From contig NZ_LKBD01000002.1 of assembly GCF_001399975.1 (NCBI RefSeq), positions 124,001 to 188,000 of the forward strand: a stretch of DNA of 64,000 nt, read 5' to 3'. Below, piece after piece: positions 36,787 to 46,354 of this stretch. The DNA comes from Pseudoalteromonas sp. P1-9. Lineage in GTDB: Bacteria > Pseudomonadota > Gammaproteobacteria > Enterobacterales > Alteromonadaceae. The position numbers and the translations under genes were made by a program. Every line of letters begins with the position of its first letter. Within the stretch, counting starts at the first letter, position 1. Under the pieces are notes generated by a model. The model was not told the origin of the DNA and did no database searches. It saw only the letters and a program-made list of their open reading frames with translations.

Positions 36787-38175
36787 TTAAACTATACCTG
36801 CAACCGCTTTCGCTTGTTGCAAATCGAATTCTGATTCTTTTACTTTTAAGTATGTACGATTTTCTTCAAGTACTACTGTTGTTTCTAATACACCCGGTAA
36901 ATCAGCAAGGTCATTTGCTAACTTTTCGGCTGCTTTTTCAGGGTCAAAATTTTCTTTCTCCCCTTGTAATTCAGTGAGTAAGCTTATCAGCTTACTTTTT
37001 GGTGGTACTTCCATTCCCCACGCTATAGCAAACCATATTACCCCAACCAAGGTTGCTGCGGCAAATACTGTCTGAGCATCGCTTACTTGCGCGAAATACC
37101 CACCAATAATACCGCCTAAAAAGGCGCCTAAAAACTGGGTAGAACTAAATGCGCCCATTGCAGATCCCTTTTGGCCTGCAGGGGAAATGCGCGCAACCAA
37201 TGCCGGCATTGTGGCTTCTAAAAAGTTAAACGCTATAAAATAAATAAGCATGCACACGCCAATAATAAGTGCGCTTGAGCCAAACAAACTTAAGCTCATT
37301 AAACTTGCAACAATCAGTGCGATTGATACTAAAAAGGCCATTTTTTCTTTTTGTTTTTTAATCGCAATAATCATCATTGGCACCATAAATACAAACGCCA
37401 ATAATAAAACCGGAATATAAAGCTTCCAATGCATTTCTGCGGCTAACCCGTCTTTAATAAGTTCAGCCGGCAGCGCAACAAACACCGCAGTTAAAGTTAA
37501 GTGGAGTAACATCACACCTAAGTTTAAACGCACTAATTGCGGGTGCTTCACTAGGTTTTTAATATCGTTCAAAGAGGCGGATGTATCGCCTTTGGGTGCA
37601 CGGTTTACCGCGGTTGGCACCACAGTTAACACAATAAAAATCCCCAACACAGCCAAACATGCCGTCAGCCAAAATATACCACTCACACCAAATGACGCAG
37701 CAATCATTGGCCCTAGCAACATGGCAGCAGCAAAGCTAAGGCCAATACACATACCAATAACAGCCATTACTTTAGGACGTTGCTCATCACGACTTAAGTC
37801 AGCCGCTAGCGCCAATACAGCGGCGGCAATTGCGCCCATTCCCTGTAATGCGCGACCAAGGGTTACGGTGTAAATTGATTCGGCCATAGCCGCTATCACC
37901 GAGCCAATCGCAAACATAATTAAGCCCGCTACAATCACCCGTTTACGACCAAATTTATCTGATAACCAACCCATAGGAATTTGTAAAAGCGCTTGTGTTA
38001 AGCCATATGCGCCTATCGCAATACCAATCCATAAAGGCGAAAACCCTTCTAATTCAGTACCGTAGATTGCAAGCACAGGCATAAGCATAAATAAGCCGAG
38101 CATGCGAAATGCAAATACGCATGCAAGCGACACCGCTGTGCGTTTTTCAAGAGCATTTAATGAAGAAGCTGACAT
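36787..38175 (-). CDS. YajR-like MFS transporter with C-terminal YAM domain
   Basis: A 462-residue major facilitator with twelve membrane segments. The MFS motif GWLSDKFGRKRV lies between helices 2 and 3, and the N-terminal FAFRMLGLFMLMPVLAIYG is characteristic of YajR. After helix 12 a soluble tail (about 395-460) has the ferredoxin-like YAM pattern: ANDLADLPGVLETTVV followed by YLKVKESEFD. The substrate is unknown. It is divergent from uvrA and sits directly upstream of ssb; in E. coli uvrA and ssb are immediate divergent neighbours, so this gene is an insertion into that pair. Confidence 0.9.
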   Translation of the reverse strand: MSASSLNALEKRTAVSLACVFAFRMLGLFMLMPVLAIYGTELEGFSPLWIGIAIGAYGLTQALLQIPMGWLSDKFGRKRVIVAGLIMFAIGSVIAAMAESIYTVTLGRALQGMGAIAAAVLALAADLSRDEQRPKVMAVIGMCIGLSFAAAMLLGPMIAASFGVSGIFWLTACLAVLGIFIVLTVVPTAVNRAPKGDTSASLNDIKNLVKHPQLVRLNLGVMLLHLTLTAVFVALPAELIKDGLAAEMHWKLYIPVLLLAFVFMVPMMIIAIKKQKEKMAFLVSIALIVASLMSLSLFGSSALIIGVCMLIYFIAFNFLEATMPALVARISPAGQKGSAMGAFSSTQFLGAFLGGIIGGYFAQVSDAQTVFAAATLVGVIWFAIAWGMEVPPKSKLISLLTELQGEKENFDPEKAAEKLANDLADLPGVLETTVVLEENRTYLKVKESEFDLQQAKAVAGIV

Positions 38176-38436
38176 TAACGAATTAGCAAATAATGATTAG
38201 AAAATTAAGGCGGCAAGTTTACCATAAACCTTATTAGTTATTCTAACCCGTATTTGGTTAAAAATGTTTATCGTTACACCTACTCAACTAATTCCGCTAC
38301 TTAAGGTGATCCATGCAGGTAATTTCTGCTTAAATAAACTATTACCCATTTAAATTTGCGCCTACTAAGCTCTATTTAATACGCAATTTAGCCTTATAAC
38401 ATGATGAGCCATTTGGGGCATCGGTATAAGTTAGGG

Positions 38437-38452
38437 CTGTATATTTATACAA
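38437..38452 (+). promoter_or_regulatory. Candidate LexA (SOS) box of uvrA
   Basis: CTGTATATTTATACAA matches the CTGT-N8-ACAG LexA consensus with one end mismatch and the expected AT alternation. It lies immediately before a TATAAT -10 element, within the promoter spacer, where bound LexA would block RNA polymerase. uvrA is a known SOS gene in gammaproteobacteria. Confidence 0.8.
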
Positions 38453-38458
38453 TATAAT
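38453..38458 (+). promoter_or_regulatory. uvrA promoter -10 element
   Basis: A perfect TATAAT 47 bases before the uvrA start codon, abutting the LexA box. The -35 element is weak (around 38430-38435), as is common for regulated promoters. Confidence 0.6.
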
Positions 38459-38505
38459 GCAATACTAGGCGCAATATTGCTGTTCGCTAATGCTATAGGA
38501 TAACA

Positions 38506-41325
38506 ATGGAACATATCGAGGTTCGCGGCGCCCGCACGCACAACTTAAAAAATATCAACTTAACTATTCCACGCGATAAACTGATTGTTATCACTGGTTT
38601 ATCTGGCTCAGGAAAATCATCGCTGGCATTTGATACGTTATATGCCGAAGGTCAGCGCCGTTATGTTGAGTCACTTTCTGCTTATGCGCGTCAATTTTTA
38701 TCCTTAATGGAAAAACCAGATGTAGACCATATTGAAGGTTTATCGCCAGCCATTTCGATAGAACAGAAATCAACATCTCATAACCCACGCTCTACCGTAG
38801 GCACTATCACCGAAATTTATGATTACTTAAGGCTGCTTTTCGCCCGTGTTGGTGAACCTCGCTGCCCTACTCATGATTTACCACTTACCGCACAAACCAT
38901 TAGTCAAATGGTCGATCAGGTACTTGAGCTGCCAGAAGGCACAAAAGTAATGTTGCTTGCCCCCGTAGTGAAAGAGCGTAAGGGTGAACATATCAAGTTA
39001 CTTGAGAACTTAGCAGCACAAGGTTTTATTCGCGCGCGAATTGATGGCGAAGTATGTGATCTCTCAGATCCGCCAACGCTAGAGCTCCATAAAAAACACA
39101 CAATTGAAGTGGTTGTAGACCGTATCAAGGTAAAAGATGGCCTACAACTTCGTTTAGCTGAATCGTTCGAACAAGCATTAGATCTGTCAAATGGCGTGGC
39201 ACAAATCGCCTACATGGATGAGCCAGAAAAAGACGAAATTGTTTTCTCGGCGAATTTTGCTTGTCCGAGTTGTGGTTATGCCATGACCGAACTTGAACCG
39301 CGTTTATTCTCATTTAATAACCCTGCGGGTGCCTGTCAAAGCTGTGATGGTTTGGGTGTACGCCAGTATTTTGATCCAAGCCGTGTGGTACAAAATCCAG
39401 AGCTTAGCCTTGCTGGCGGTGCTATTCGCGGTTGGGATAAGCGTAGCTTTTACTATTTCCAAATGCTGCAAGCCGTTGCAAATCACTACGACTTTGATGT
39501 TGAAACACCGTTTGAACAACTACCAGCCGATGCGCAAAAAGTGGTACTAAATGGTTCGGGGCGTACTAAAATTGAATTTCAATATCGCAACGACCGTGGC
39601 GACGTTGTTGTACGGAATCACGTATTCGAAGGCGTGCTAAATAATATGGCACGCCGCTACAAAGAAACAGAATCTAATTCAGTACGTGAAGAGCTGGCCA
39701 AATACCAAACGAATCAAGACTGCCCTAGCTGTCATGGTTCACGTTTACGAGAAGAAGCACGTAACGTGTTTATTGGCACTACTAATTTACCTCTCGTAAC
39801 ACGCATGAGTATCGGTGAAGCACAGCATTTTTTCAGTGAATTAAGCTTTAGCGGACAAAAAGCAAAAATCGCCGAGAAAATCTTAAAAGAGATTAGTGAT
39901 CGCTTATCGTTTTTAGTAAATGTTGGGCTTAATTACTTATCACTTGAGCGCAGCGCTGATACGTTATCGGGTGGTGAAGCACAGCGTATTCGCCTTGCCA
40001 GTCAAATTGGTGCTGGCCTTGTTGGTGTTATGTACGTTTTAGATGAACCCTCAATTGGTTTGCACCAAAGAGATAATGACAGATTACTCGCCACATTAAC
40101 GCACTTACGTGATTTAGGTAACACAGTAATTGTGGTTGAGCACGATGAAGATGCAATACGTGCTGCGGATCATATTATTGATATTGGCCCAGGCGCTGGG
40201 GTGCATGGTGGGCAAGTTATTGCCGAAGGTACCCGTGACGACATTGTAAATTGTAAGGACTCAATTACTGGACAGTATTTAGCGGGCACTAAAGCAATTG
40301 AAATACCTGCGACTCGCCACCAGCCACAAGATAAATGGCTGGAGTTAAAAGGCGCAACAGGTAATAACTTAAAAAGTGTCGACCTATCAATTCCATTTGG
40401 TTTAATGACCTGTATTACGGGCGTTTCTGGCTCTGGTAAATCGACCTTAATCAACGACACCTTATTTAAAGTGGCTCATACTGAACTCAATGGCGCAACA
40501 ACTGCCGAAGCTGCACCCTATAAATCCATTACCGGTATGGATTTATTCGACAAAGTCATCGATATTGACCAAAGCCCTATCGGACGTACTCCACGTTCGA
40601 ACCCTGCTACCTATACAGGTATTTTCACTGCTATTCGTGAGTTATTTTCAGGCACGCAAGAAGCCCGTTCACGTGGTTACAAGCCTGGACGTTTTAGCTT
40701 TAACGTAAAAGGCGGGCGCTGTGAAGCGTGTCAGGGTGATGGTGTAATTAAAGTAGAAATGCACTTTTTACCTGATGTGTATGTACCTTGTGATGTGTGC
40801 CACGGTAAACGTTACAACCGTGAAACCTTAGAAGTACTATACAAAGGCAAAAATATTCATCAAGTGCTTGATATGACCGTGGAAGATGCGCGCGAATTTT
40901 TTGACAAAATTCCCGCTATTGCACGCAAGTTACAAACCTTAATGGACGTTGGCTTAAGTTATATTCGTCTAGGCCAAGCGGCAACAACGCTTTCTGGCGG
41001 TGAGGCGCAACGTGTTAAATTGGCCCGCGAACTATCTAAACGCGATACCGGTAAAACGTTATACATTCTGGATGAACCGACAACAGGTTTACACTTTGCT
41101 GATATTCAGCAATTACTTGTCGTTTTGCATCGCTTACGTGATCACGGCAATACCATTGTGGTTATCGAGCACAATCTCGATGTGATTAAAACTGCCGACT
41201 GGATTATTGATTTAGGCCCTGAAGGTGGTTCGGGCGGTGGTGAGATTTTAGTTTCGGGTACGCCTGAAGAAGTTGCACAACATCCTGTGTCTCATACTGG
41301 TCGCTACTTAAAACAAATGCTATAA
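38506..41325 (+). CDS. uvrA: Excinuclease ABC subunit A
   Basis: The damage-recognition ATPase of nucleotide excision repair; the dimer loads UvrB at lesions. The 939-residue protein has two ABC modules with Walker A motifs GLSGSGKSS (near residue 31) and GVSGSGKST (near 640), and ABC signatures [12 protein letters not shown] and [12 protein letters not shown]. Zinc modules are present: [12 protein letters not shown]...CQSC and [13 protein letters not shown]...CDVC. AGTGATAA-like bases and TAGGATAAC provide the start context. A LexA box upstream predicts induction by DNA damage. Confidence 0.98.
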   Translation: MEHIEVRGARTHNLKNINLTIPRDKLIVITGLSGSGKSSLAFDTLYAEGQRRYVESLSAYARQFLSLMEKPDVDHIEGLSPAISIEQKSTSHNPRSTVGTITEIYDYLRLLFARVGEPRCPTHDLPLTAQTISQMVDQVLELPEGTKVMLLAPVVKERKGEHIKLLENLAAQGFIRARIDGEVCDLSDPPTLELHKKHTIEVVVDRIKVKDGLQLRLAESFEQALDLSNGVAQIAYMDEPEKDEIVFSANFACPSCGYAMTELEPRLFSFNNPAGACQSCDGLGVRQYFDPSRVVQNPELSLAGGAIRGWDKRSFYYFQMLQAVANHYDFDVETPFEQLPADAQKVVLNGSGRTKIEFQYRNDRGDVVVRNHVFEGVLNNMARRYKETESNSVREELAKYQTNQDCPSCHGSRLREEARNVFIGTTNLPLVTRMSIGEAQHFFSELSFSGQKAKIAEKILKEISDRLSFLVNVGLNYLSLERSADTLSGGEAQRIRLASQIGAGLVGVMYVLDEPSIGLHQRDNDRLLATLTHLRDLGNTVIVVEHDEDAIRAADHIIDIGPGAGVHGGQVIAEGTRDDIVNCKDSITGQYLAGTKAIEIPATRHQPQDKWLELKGATGNNLKSVDLSIPFGLMTCITGVSGSGKSTLINDTLFKVAHTELNGATTAEAAPYKSITGMDLFDKVIDIDQSPIGRTPRSNPATYTGIFTAIRELFSGTQEARSRGYKPGRFSFNVKGGRCEACQGDGVIKVEMHFLPDVYVPCDVCHGKRYNRETLEVLYKGKNIHQVLDMTVEDAREFFDKIPAIARKLQTLMDVGLSYIRLGQAATTLSGGEAQRVKLARELSKRDTGKTLYILDEPTTGLHFADIQQLLVVLHRLRDHGNTIVVIEHNLDVIKTADWIIDLGPEGGSGGGEILVSGTPEEVAQHPVSHTGRYLKQML

Positions 41326-41360
41326 GTTACTCTTACTTAATAAAAAAACAAAGTACCTAA

Positions 41361-42356
41361 ATGGAATTAATTAGTCAAAAACTGCCAAAGTTAACATTAG
41401 TAAAATTAAAGCTAGTTAACTTTTGGCAGTCATTGTCGCTGCCAGAAAAACTCTATAGTTTATCATTTGCCTTGCTTGTGGTTTTTCAAGGCGATTACCA
41501 GCTTGCAGCGTTATTGACTTTAGTTGGCCTAATTATGGAATTTTGGCCGAGGTTTACCAAGGCTTGGGACACGTTGGCTGGCAAAGCGGTGATTTTACTG
41601 TTTTATGCAGTCATAACTAACTTTGCTTTAGCCTCGAGTGCGTCGTTAGTAAATGAAGTAACCGGTGTGTCTGCTACGCACTTTAATTATACCCATAACT
41701 TTGCCATTTTAATGGTACTGCCAAGCTGGCTGCTCGGCATTAGTGTATTCGCTTTATTTATTTACCAACTGTTTGTTCCTTTTTACTTATTTACTATTTT
41801 ATTGGCAAAACCGTTTGGCATTAAAATTGTGCGCTTCTTTTCAAAAAGCAATCATCCTTTCTTTTCCAATGCGATGCGCTTTACTGTTTGTTTTACCGTA
41901 CTTTTCCAGCTAACGTCACTGTGGTTAGGCGATCAACAGGAGATTGATAGAATCTTCCAAAGTATTGACCCAAACGTTACCACCACTGAAAAAGAGCAGG
42001 CTAAGTTTAACGAACAACAGGATAGGTTAACGCCATCTGATACACCTGAACTAGAAAAGCCAGAGAAAAAAACATTTAGCATTAGCTTTAATGATGATTC
42101 GGGCGCCACTGACGAACTAACAATACCGATAAACCAAGGCTACGAGTCAGTTATTCATCATCTAGTAGCGATGTTTGCATATCGCCAAGAAGCCGACAAA
42201 TATTCACGCTGCAGTAAACCGAACAACACAAAAGCGGTTGAACTAAACGACCATGAGGTATTACTCATTAGCAAAGATAACAACGCACAGTATGGCTACC
42301 AATTTACCGTTACGGTGTGCGATTCACCTGCGAGCCATTTATTCAAAAATAATTAA
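41361..42356 (+). CDS. Hypothetical multi-pass membrane protein
   Basis: A 331-residue protein I do not recognise. Hydrophobic segments occur at about 33-62 (LYSLSFALLVVF, LAALLTLVGLIMEFW), 75-95 (GKAVILLFYAVITNFALA), 115-155 and 170-195 (MRFTVCFTVLFQLTSLWL). A C-terminal soluble region of about 130 residues follows, rich in charged residues, with two Cys (YSRCSKPN and VTVCDSP) that could form a disulfide if periplasmic. It follows uvrA by 35 bases on the same strand and may be read with it. Its stop overlaps the convergent thioesterase gene by four bases. Confidence 0.7.
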   Translation: MELISQKLPKLTLVKLKLVNFWQSLSLPEKLYSLSFALLVVFQGDYQLAALLTLVGLIMEFWPRFTKAWDTLAGKAVILLFYAVITNFALASSASLVNEVTGVSATHFNYTHNFAILMVLPSWLLGISVFALFIYQLFVPFYLFTILLAKPFGIKIVRFFSKSNHPFFSNAMRFTVCFTVLFQLTSLWLGDQQEIDRIFQSIDPNVTTTEKEQAKFNEQQDRLTPSDTPELEKPEKKTFSISFNDDSGATDELTIPINQGYESVIHHLVAMFAYRQEADKYSRCSKPNNTKAVELNDHEVLLISKDNNAQYGYQFTVTVCDSPASHLFKNN

Positions 42357-42748
42357 CTCGCCTTAAAATGTTCCATTAACTGTGCTTTCTCAGTATCGTT
42401 AAGTGCTACCGACGCTTTTTTATCAAAGTCATAGCGCACCATTGTGGCGTGACCTACTGCACAAAGTTCATTGTGCTGATACACTTCTTGGCAAATTACA
42501 AACGATGAATTGCCAATACGGATAATGCTGGAGTTTATGGTAATTTCCTGACCATAAAATAGCTCACCTTTAAATTCCACTTCGATTTTGGCAACAATAA
42601 GCTTCCAATTATTGCAATCTAAGTCTGGTGTAAAGAAACGAAAAAAAGGGGTACGCGCCGCTTCAAACCAAACCGGTAGCGCTGTATTATTGATATGTCC
42701 TAACGCATCTGTTTCGCTAAAACGCGGCATAAGTGTTTCACTAAACAT
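42353..42748 (-). CDS. Acyl-CoA thioesterase (4HBT hotdog family)
   Basis: A 131-residue single-domain hotdog thioesterase of the 4-hydroxybenzoyl-CoA/YbgC type. The N-terminal RFSETDALGHINNTALPVWF contains the catalytic Asp in the typical T-D-x-x-G-H-x-N motif. FKGELFYGQEITINSSI and CAVGHATMVRYDF follow as in relatives. It would hydrolyse short or medium acyl-CoA. It ends in a TTAA stop overlap with the upstream membrane protein gene and stands alone on its strand. Confidence 0.9.
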   Translation of the reverse strand: MFSETLMPRFSETDALGHINNTALPVWFEAARTPFFRFFTPDLDCNNWKLIVAKIEVEFKGELFYGQEITINSSIIRIGNSSFVICQEVYQHNELCAVGHATMVRYDFDKKASVALNDTEKAQLMEHFKAS

Positions 42749-42824
42749 AGTAAATGAGCTTTATAAACTAAATATGTGCTCACTATAGTTATGTTTATTA
42801 ATAATTAAAATAATAAGGTCAATA

Positions 42825-43520
42825 ATGCAGGATTTTATTCGAGTATACGACAATGTACTTAGCAAGGAGTTTTGTGACAACTTCCTCACTAAGTTTGATA
42901 ACAGCCCGTTTTTAACACAAGGCAAAACCAGTGGCGGCGTTGACCTTAGTAAAAAGAACAGCCAAGACTTATATTTGAACCAACACATCGAATATCAAAG
43001 TGAGCTACAACATATTCTGCAAAACACCACCGAAAAAGTATTTGAGTATTTTGAAGAACACTTCTTTGCACTTATTGGCGCATTTGGATTAAAAGTATAT
43101 CACCCAAAAACCAAACAGCCAGTTGACTTAACGGTAGAAAACTTTGAAGAAGTGGGTCGCCCTCAGTTACCCGTTTTAGTGCAACAAATTTTTCGCTTGG
43201 GTCAAATTCAAGCGCAAAAATACACTGCTGGCCAAGGCGGTTACCCCTACTGGCACAGTGAGGTTTATCCGCAAAAAGGCCATAACGATAGCTTGCACCG
43301 TATTTTACTGTTTATGTTTTATTTAAATGATGTGGAAGAAGGTGGTGAGACTGAATTCTATTATCAAAATAAAAAGATTAAACCAAAGCAAGGCTCTATG
43401 GTAATTGCACCGGCGTATTTCACTCACACCCACAGAGGGTGTATTCCAGTTTCCAATGATAAGTACATTGTCACATCATGGGTACTGTTCAATACTGCAG
43501 AACAAATTTATGGTGCCTAA
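42825..43520 (+). CDS. 2-oxoglutarate/Fe(II)-dependent oxygenase (prolyl 4-hydroxylase-like)
   Basis: A 231-residue protein of the P4Hc group. The iron ligands are probably His144 and Glu146 (WHSEVYP) and His201 or His203 in FTHTHRG; Lys213 in DKYIVTSWV would hold 2-oxoglutarate. The GGETEFYY and KPKQGSMVIAPA motifs between them are typical. HxE in place of the more usual HxD is a variant. The substrate may be a protein or a small molecule. It is preceded by AATAAGG as a ribosome-binding site and converges on envZ. Confidence 0.85.
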   Translation: MQDFIRVYDNVLSKEFCDNFLTKFDNSPFLTQGKTSGGVDLSKKNSQDLYLNQHIEYQSELQHILQNTTEKVFEYFEEHFFALIGAFGLKVYHPKTKQPVDLTVENFEEVGRPQLPVLVQQIFRLGQIQAQKYTAGQGGYPYWHSEVYPQKGHNDSLHRILLFMFYLNDVEEGGETEFYYQNKKIKPKQGSMVIAPAYFTHTHRGCIPVSNDKYIVTSWVLFNTAEQIYGA

Positions 43521-43537
43521 ATAAGCTAGGCACCATA
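43509..43537. terminator. Hairpin over the stop codon of the oxygenase gene, possible bidirectional terminator
   Basis: A perfect 11-bp stem TATGGTGCCTA/TAGGCACCATA encloses a seven-base loop. The left arm contains the end of the oxygenase coding sequence and the right arm abuts the convergent envZ stop. It lacks a proper T run on either side, so efficiency is uncertain. Confidence 0.55.
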
Positions 43538-43540
43538 AGG

Positions 43541-44848
43541 TTAGTTTGTTAAATGAACTCGCAAGCTAACCTTTGCTTCTAAACCGCCCTCAGCACGATT
43601 GCGCAATGTTACTTTTCCTTGATGCATATCGACAATGCGCTTAATAATTGCAAGTCCTAAGCCACTGCCCTCACTACCGCGCGCCTGATCGCCTTGGGTA
43701 AACGGCTGAAACACTCGCTCTAACTCGTGCTCAGGAATACCAGGGCCTTTGTCTTGCACAAGGATCTCAACATACTCTTTATTCGCAGAGTATTGAGTCA
43801 CAACGGTGACATCCTCTTCGCTATAGCGCAGCGCGTTTTCAATCATATTTGTAATTACGCGCTTCATGGCAACATGGCTGATTGGAATATTTGGTAACGC
43901 TTCATTAGCACTAAAGCTAATTTCTCGACCTTGCTTTTGTTCCGATGCAACCACTTCCGAAACAAGTGCATTTATATCGTCTGGCGCTAAATCACTTAGC
44001 TTATGATTGCGCAGATACTCAATAAACTGATCAATAATCGCATTCATATCTTCGATATCGGTAATGATGCCTTCTCGTAAGTAATCTTCATGTTCCGACA
44101 TCATTTCTGTTGCAAGACGAATACGTGTTAATGGCGTGCGTAAATCATGGGAAACACCAGCCATTAACAGTCTTCGATCTTCTTCTACCGCAGCAAGGCC
44201 ACGTGACATTTGGTTAAAAGCACGCGTTACTTCAATCATTTCAATTGAACCTAGCTCGGGAAGTTGGCTCGAATAATCGCCCACTTCCACCTTGTTAGCT
44301 GCTTTTTGCATTGCTTTTAGAGGGCGGTTTAAGTGACTTGCAAATAACCAACCGCCTAACACGCTTAACACACCGATAAAGGCAAGGTAGAAAGTCAGTA
44401 CTTTTACATTCGCCTCTTGAAAACCGACTAACGGAATTTTAACCCAGTAGCCTGGCGCTTGCGGTGGCTCAACCCAATACACAAGGATATCGGTCTGACT
44501 AATGCGTACACGCGCCTCCCCCTGCAAATATTCAGACATCACCCGAGACAAATAAGGATATTCGCTGGCTTGTTCTAAGCCGTGTCGCATCGCTTCACGT
44601 TCGCTCATCATCTCAACGCCAGTAGCCAAATAAAATTGCTCCGCAACTTCATCCGACATTTCCACACCATCTTGATGACCAATAAATACCGTGCGAACTT
44701 GTTTCGCCAGCATTAAGTTAACTTGCTCGATAGAAGGTTTTACAACGTAAAGCGTAACCGAAATATAAGATACGATTTGATTGATAAGCAGCAGTGCACC
44801 AACCAAAAAAACGGTTTGACCAAATGCACTGCGCGGAAAAATACGCAT
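43541..44848 (-). CDS. envZ: Osmolarity sensor histidine kinase EnvZ
   Basis: A 435-residue inner-membrane sensor kinase. It has an N-terminal membrane helix ([20 protein letters not shown]), a periplasmic domain to about 155, a second helix ([20 protein letters not shown]) and a HAMP domain. The phospho-acceptor H box [16 protein letters not shown] is near residue 230, followed by N ([10 protein letters not shown]), G1 ([11 protein letters not shown]) and G2 ([11 protein letters not shown]) boxes. It lies 20 bases after ompR, as in E. coli, and would control phosphorylation of OmpR in response to osmolarity or envelope state. Confidence 0.95.
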   Translation of the reverse strand: MRIFPRSAFGQTVFLVGALLLINQIVSYISVTLYVVKPSIEQVNLMLAKQVRTVFIGHQDGVEMSDEVAEQFYLATGVEMMSEREAMRHGLEQASEYPYLSRVMSEYLQGEARVRISQTDILVYWVEPPQAPGYWVKIPLVGFQEANVKVLTFYLAFIGVLSVLGGWLFASHLNRPLKAMQKAANKVEVGDYSSQLPELGSIEMIEVTRAFNQMSRGLAAVEEDRRLLMAGVSHDLRTPLTRIRLATEMMSEHEDYLREGIITDIEDMNAIIDQFIEYLRNHKLSDLAPDDINALVSEVVASEQKQGREISFSANEALPNIPISHVAMKRVITNMIENALRYSEEDVTVVTQYSANKEYVEILVQDKGPGIPEHELERVFQPFTQGDQARGSEGSGLGLAIIKRIVDMHQGKVTLRNRAEGGLEAKVSLRVHLTN

Positions 44849-44867
44849 AATGTTAGCTTAGCTGTGG

Positions 44868-45587
44868 TTATTCTTTGCCATCTGGCACAAATACGTAGCC
44901 TAAGCCCCATACGGTTTGAATGTAACGCGGATTAGCAGCGTCTTCTTCAATCATGCGGCGTAATCGAGATACTTGCACATCGATACTACGCTCTAACGCA
45001 CTGTAATCACGACCACGTGCTAAGTTCATTAATTTATCACGGCTTAGCGGTTCGCGAGGATGTGAAACTAAGGCTTTCAATACTGCAAACTCACCACTGG
45101 TAAGCGACACTGTTTCATCGCCTTTACTCATTTCGCGTGTTGCTAAGTTTAATGAGAACTGGCCAAAGCGTATTTCATTTTCTTCAGCCGAAGGCGCGCC
45201 TGGTACATCACTGGCACGACGACGTAAAATAGCTTTAATACGTGCAAGTAGTTCACGCGGGTTAAACGGCTTAGGAATATAGTCGTCAGCGCCAAGTTCT
45301 AAACCAATAATACGATCAACTTCATCGCCTTTAGCCGTAAGCATAACAATTGGGATGTCATTTTCTTTTTGGCGTAAACGGCGGCAAATCGATAAACCAT
45401 CTTCGCCTGGTAGCATCAGGTCCAATACCATTAAATGAAAGTTTTCTCGTTCAATTAAGCGGTCCATTTGCTCCGAGTTTGCCGCAGAGCGCACAATAAA
45501 GCCTTGCTCTACTAAATAGCGCTCAAGTAAGCTGCGTAAACGCATGTCATCATCGACTACTAGTATTTTTGTTGTTTCTTGTCCCAT
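44868..45587 (-). CDS. ompR: Two-component response regulator OmpR
   Basis: A 239-residue response regulator. The receiver domain has VVDDDMRLR, the phospho-acceptor Asp in LMVLDLMLPGEDG, MLTAKGDEVD and DYIPKPFNPREL. A winged-helix DNA-binding domain follows, with SLTSGEFAVLKALV, LSRDKLMNLARGRDYSALER and IQTVWGLGYVFVP. The sequence is close to E. coli OmpR throughout. It forms an operon with envZ and would regulate porins and envelope genes. Confidence 0.97.
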   Translation of the reverse strand: MGQETTKILVVDDDMRLRSLLERYLVEQGFIVRSAANSEQMDRLIERENFHLMVLDLMLPGEDGLSICRRLRQKENDIPIVMLTAKGDEVDRIIGLELGADDYIPKPFNPRELLARIKAILRRRASDVPGAPSAEENEIRFGQFSLNLATREMSKGDETVSLTSGEFAVLKALVSHPREPLSRDKLMNLARGRDYSALERSIDVQVSRLRRMIEEDAANPRYIQTVWGLGYVFVPDGKE

Positions 45588-45691
45588 GATTTCATTCTTC
45601 TGTTATTTTTTCTTTGGCAATATAGCCTACTATAAATACTTTTTTGACAATTAGGTAAAGGAAGAGTGTTACTAGGTATTACAAACTCTTA

Positions 45692-46198
45692 CTATGGCGC
45701 ATCATAAGTAATGGCATTAATAAAAAATAATGCTATACCCTCAGCATTTTTAAATTCAAACTCATCATCAACTTGTTTACCTAACATAGCACGAGCAAAG
45801 GGTGAATCGATGCTAATTTTGCCATTTTTCACATCAAACTCGTCTGGCCCAACGACCTGATAGTTAAAGGTATTACCTTCTTCATCTTCCACTTCGACAC
45901 GGGCACCAAAAAACACTTTTCCTGCTTGTTCAGGCTTCGGGTAAACTATATTCACTTGTTCTAGACGTTTGGTTAAAAAGCGTACGCGGCGGTCAATTTC
46001 ACGCAATCGCTTTTTACCATAAATGTATTCAGCGTTTTCCGAACGGTCGCCAAGTGCCGCAGCTTCCGATACTGCTTGTGTTACTCTTGGGCGTTCTTCT
46101 TTCCATAAGTAACGTAACTCCCTTTCTAGTTCATCATAGCCGCTACGTGTAATATAATTGGAACGCTTAGGAAATACCTGCTTAGGTGGTTTTCTCAT
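45692..46198 (-). CDS. greB: Transcription elongation factor GreB
   Basis: A 168-residue factor that inserts its coiled coil into the secondary channel of RNA polymerase and stimulates transcript cleavage to rescue backtracked complexes. The N-terminal coiled coil carries the acidic tip GDRSENAEYIYGKKRLREID, and the C-terminal FKBP-like domain has VVGPDEFDV and ISIDSPFARAMLGK. The N-terminal YITRSGYDELERELRYLWKE favours GreB over GreA. It lies between ompR and the divergent tex gene, as in E. coli. Confidence 0.95.
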   Translation of the reverse strand: MRKPPKQVFPKRSNYITRSGYDELERELRYLWKEERPRVTQAVSEAAALGDRSENAEYIYGKKRLREIDRRVRFLTKRLEQVNIVYPKPEQAGKVFFGARVEVEDEEGNTFNYQVVGPDEFDVKNGKISIDSPFARAMLGKQVDDEFEFKNAEGIALFFINAITYDAP

Positions 46199-46354
46199 AA
46201 TTAAATAACTAGGTGTGGTAATTTATTTATTGCTTATGATTGAAAAATTTAAGTTTAGATACAAGATCTATAGGCAATATATATAAAACAAATTTTCTGG
46301 TGTGGTCTCTCAAAATTACAAACCACCCACTTTTTACCGATTTAAAGGTTTTTA

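Larger units (their letters stand above)
38176..38505. other. Divergent intergenic region between the YajR-like gene and uvrA
   Basis: About 330 bases with no gene. It holds the promoter of the minus-strand MFS gene on the left and, on the right, the uvrA promoter with a LexA-type box. A short AACC/GGTT inverted repeat near 38245 is too small to interpret. Confidence 0.7.
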
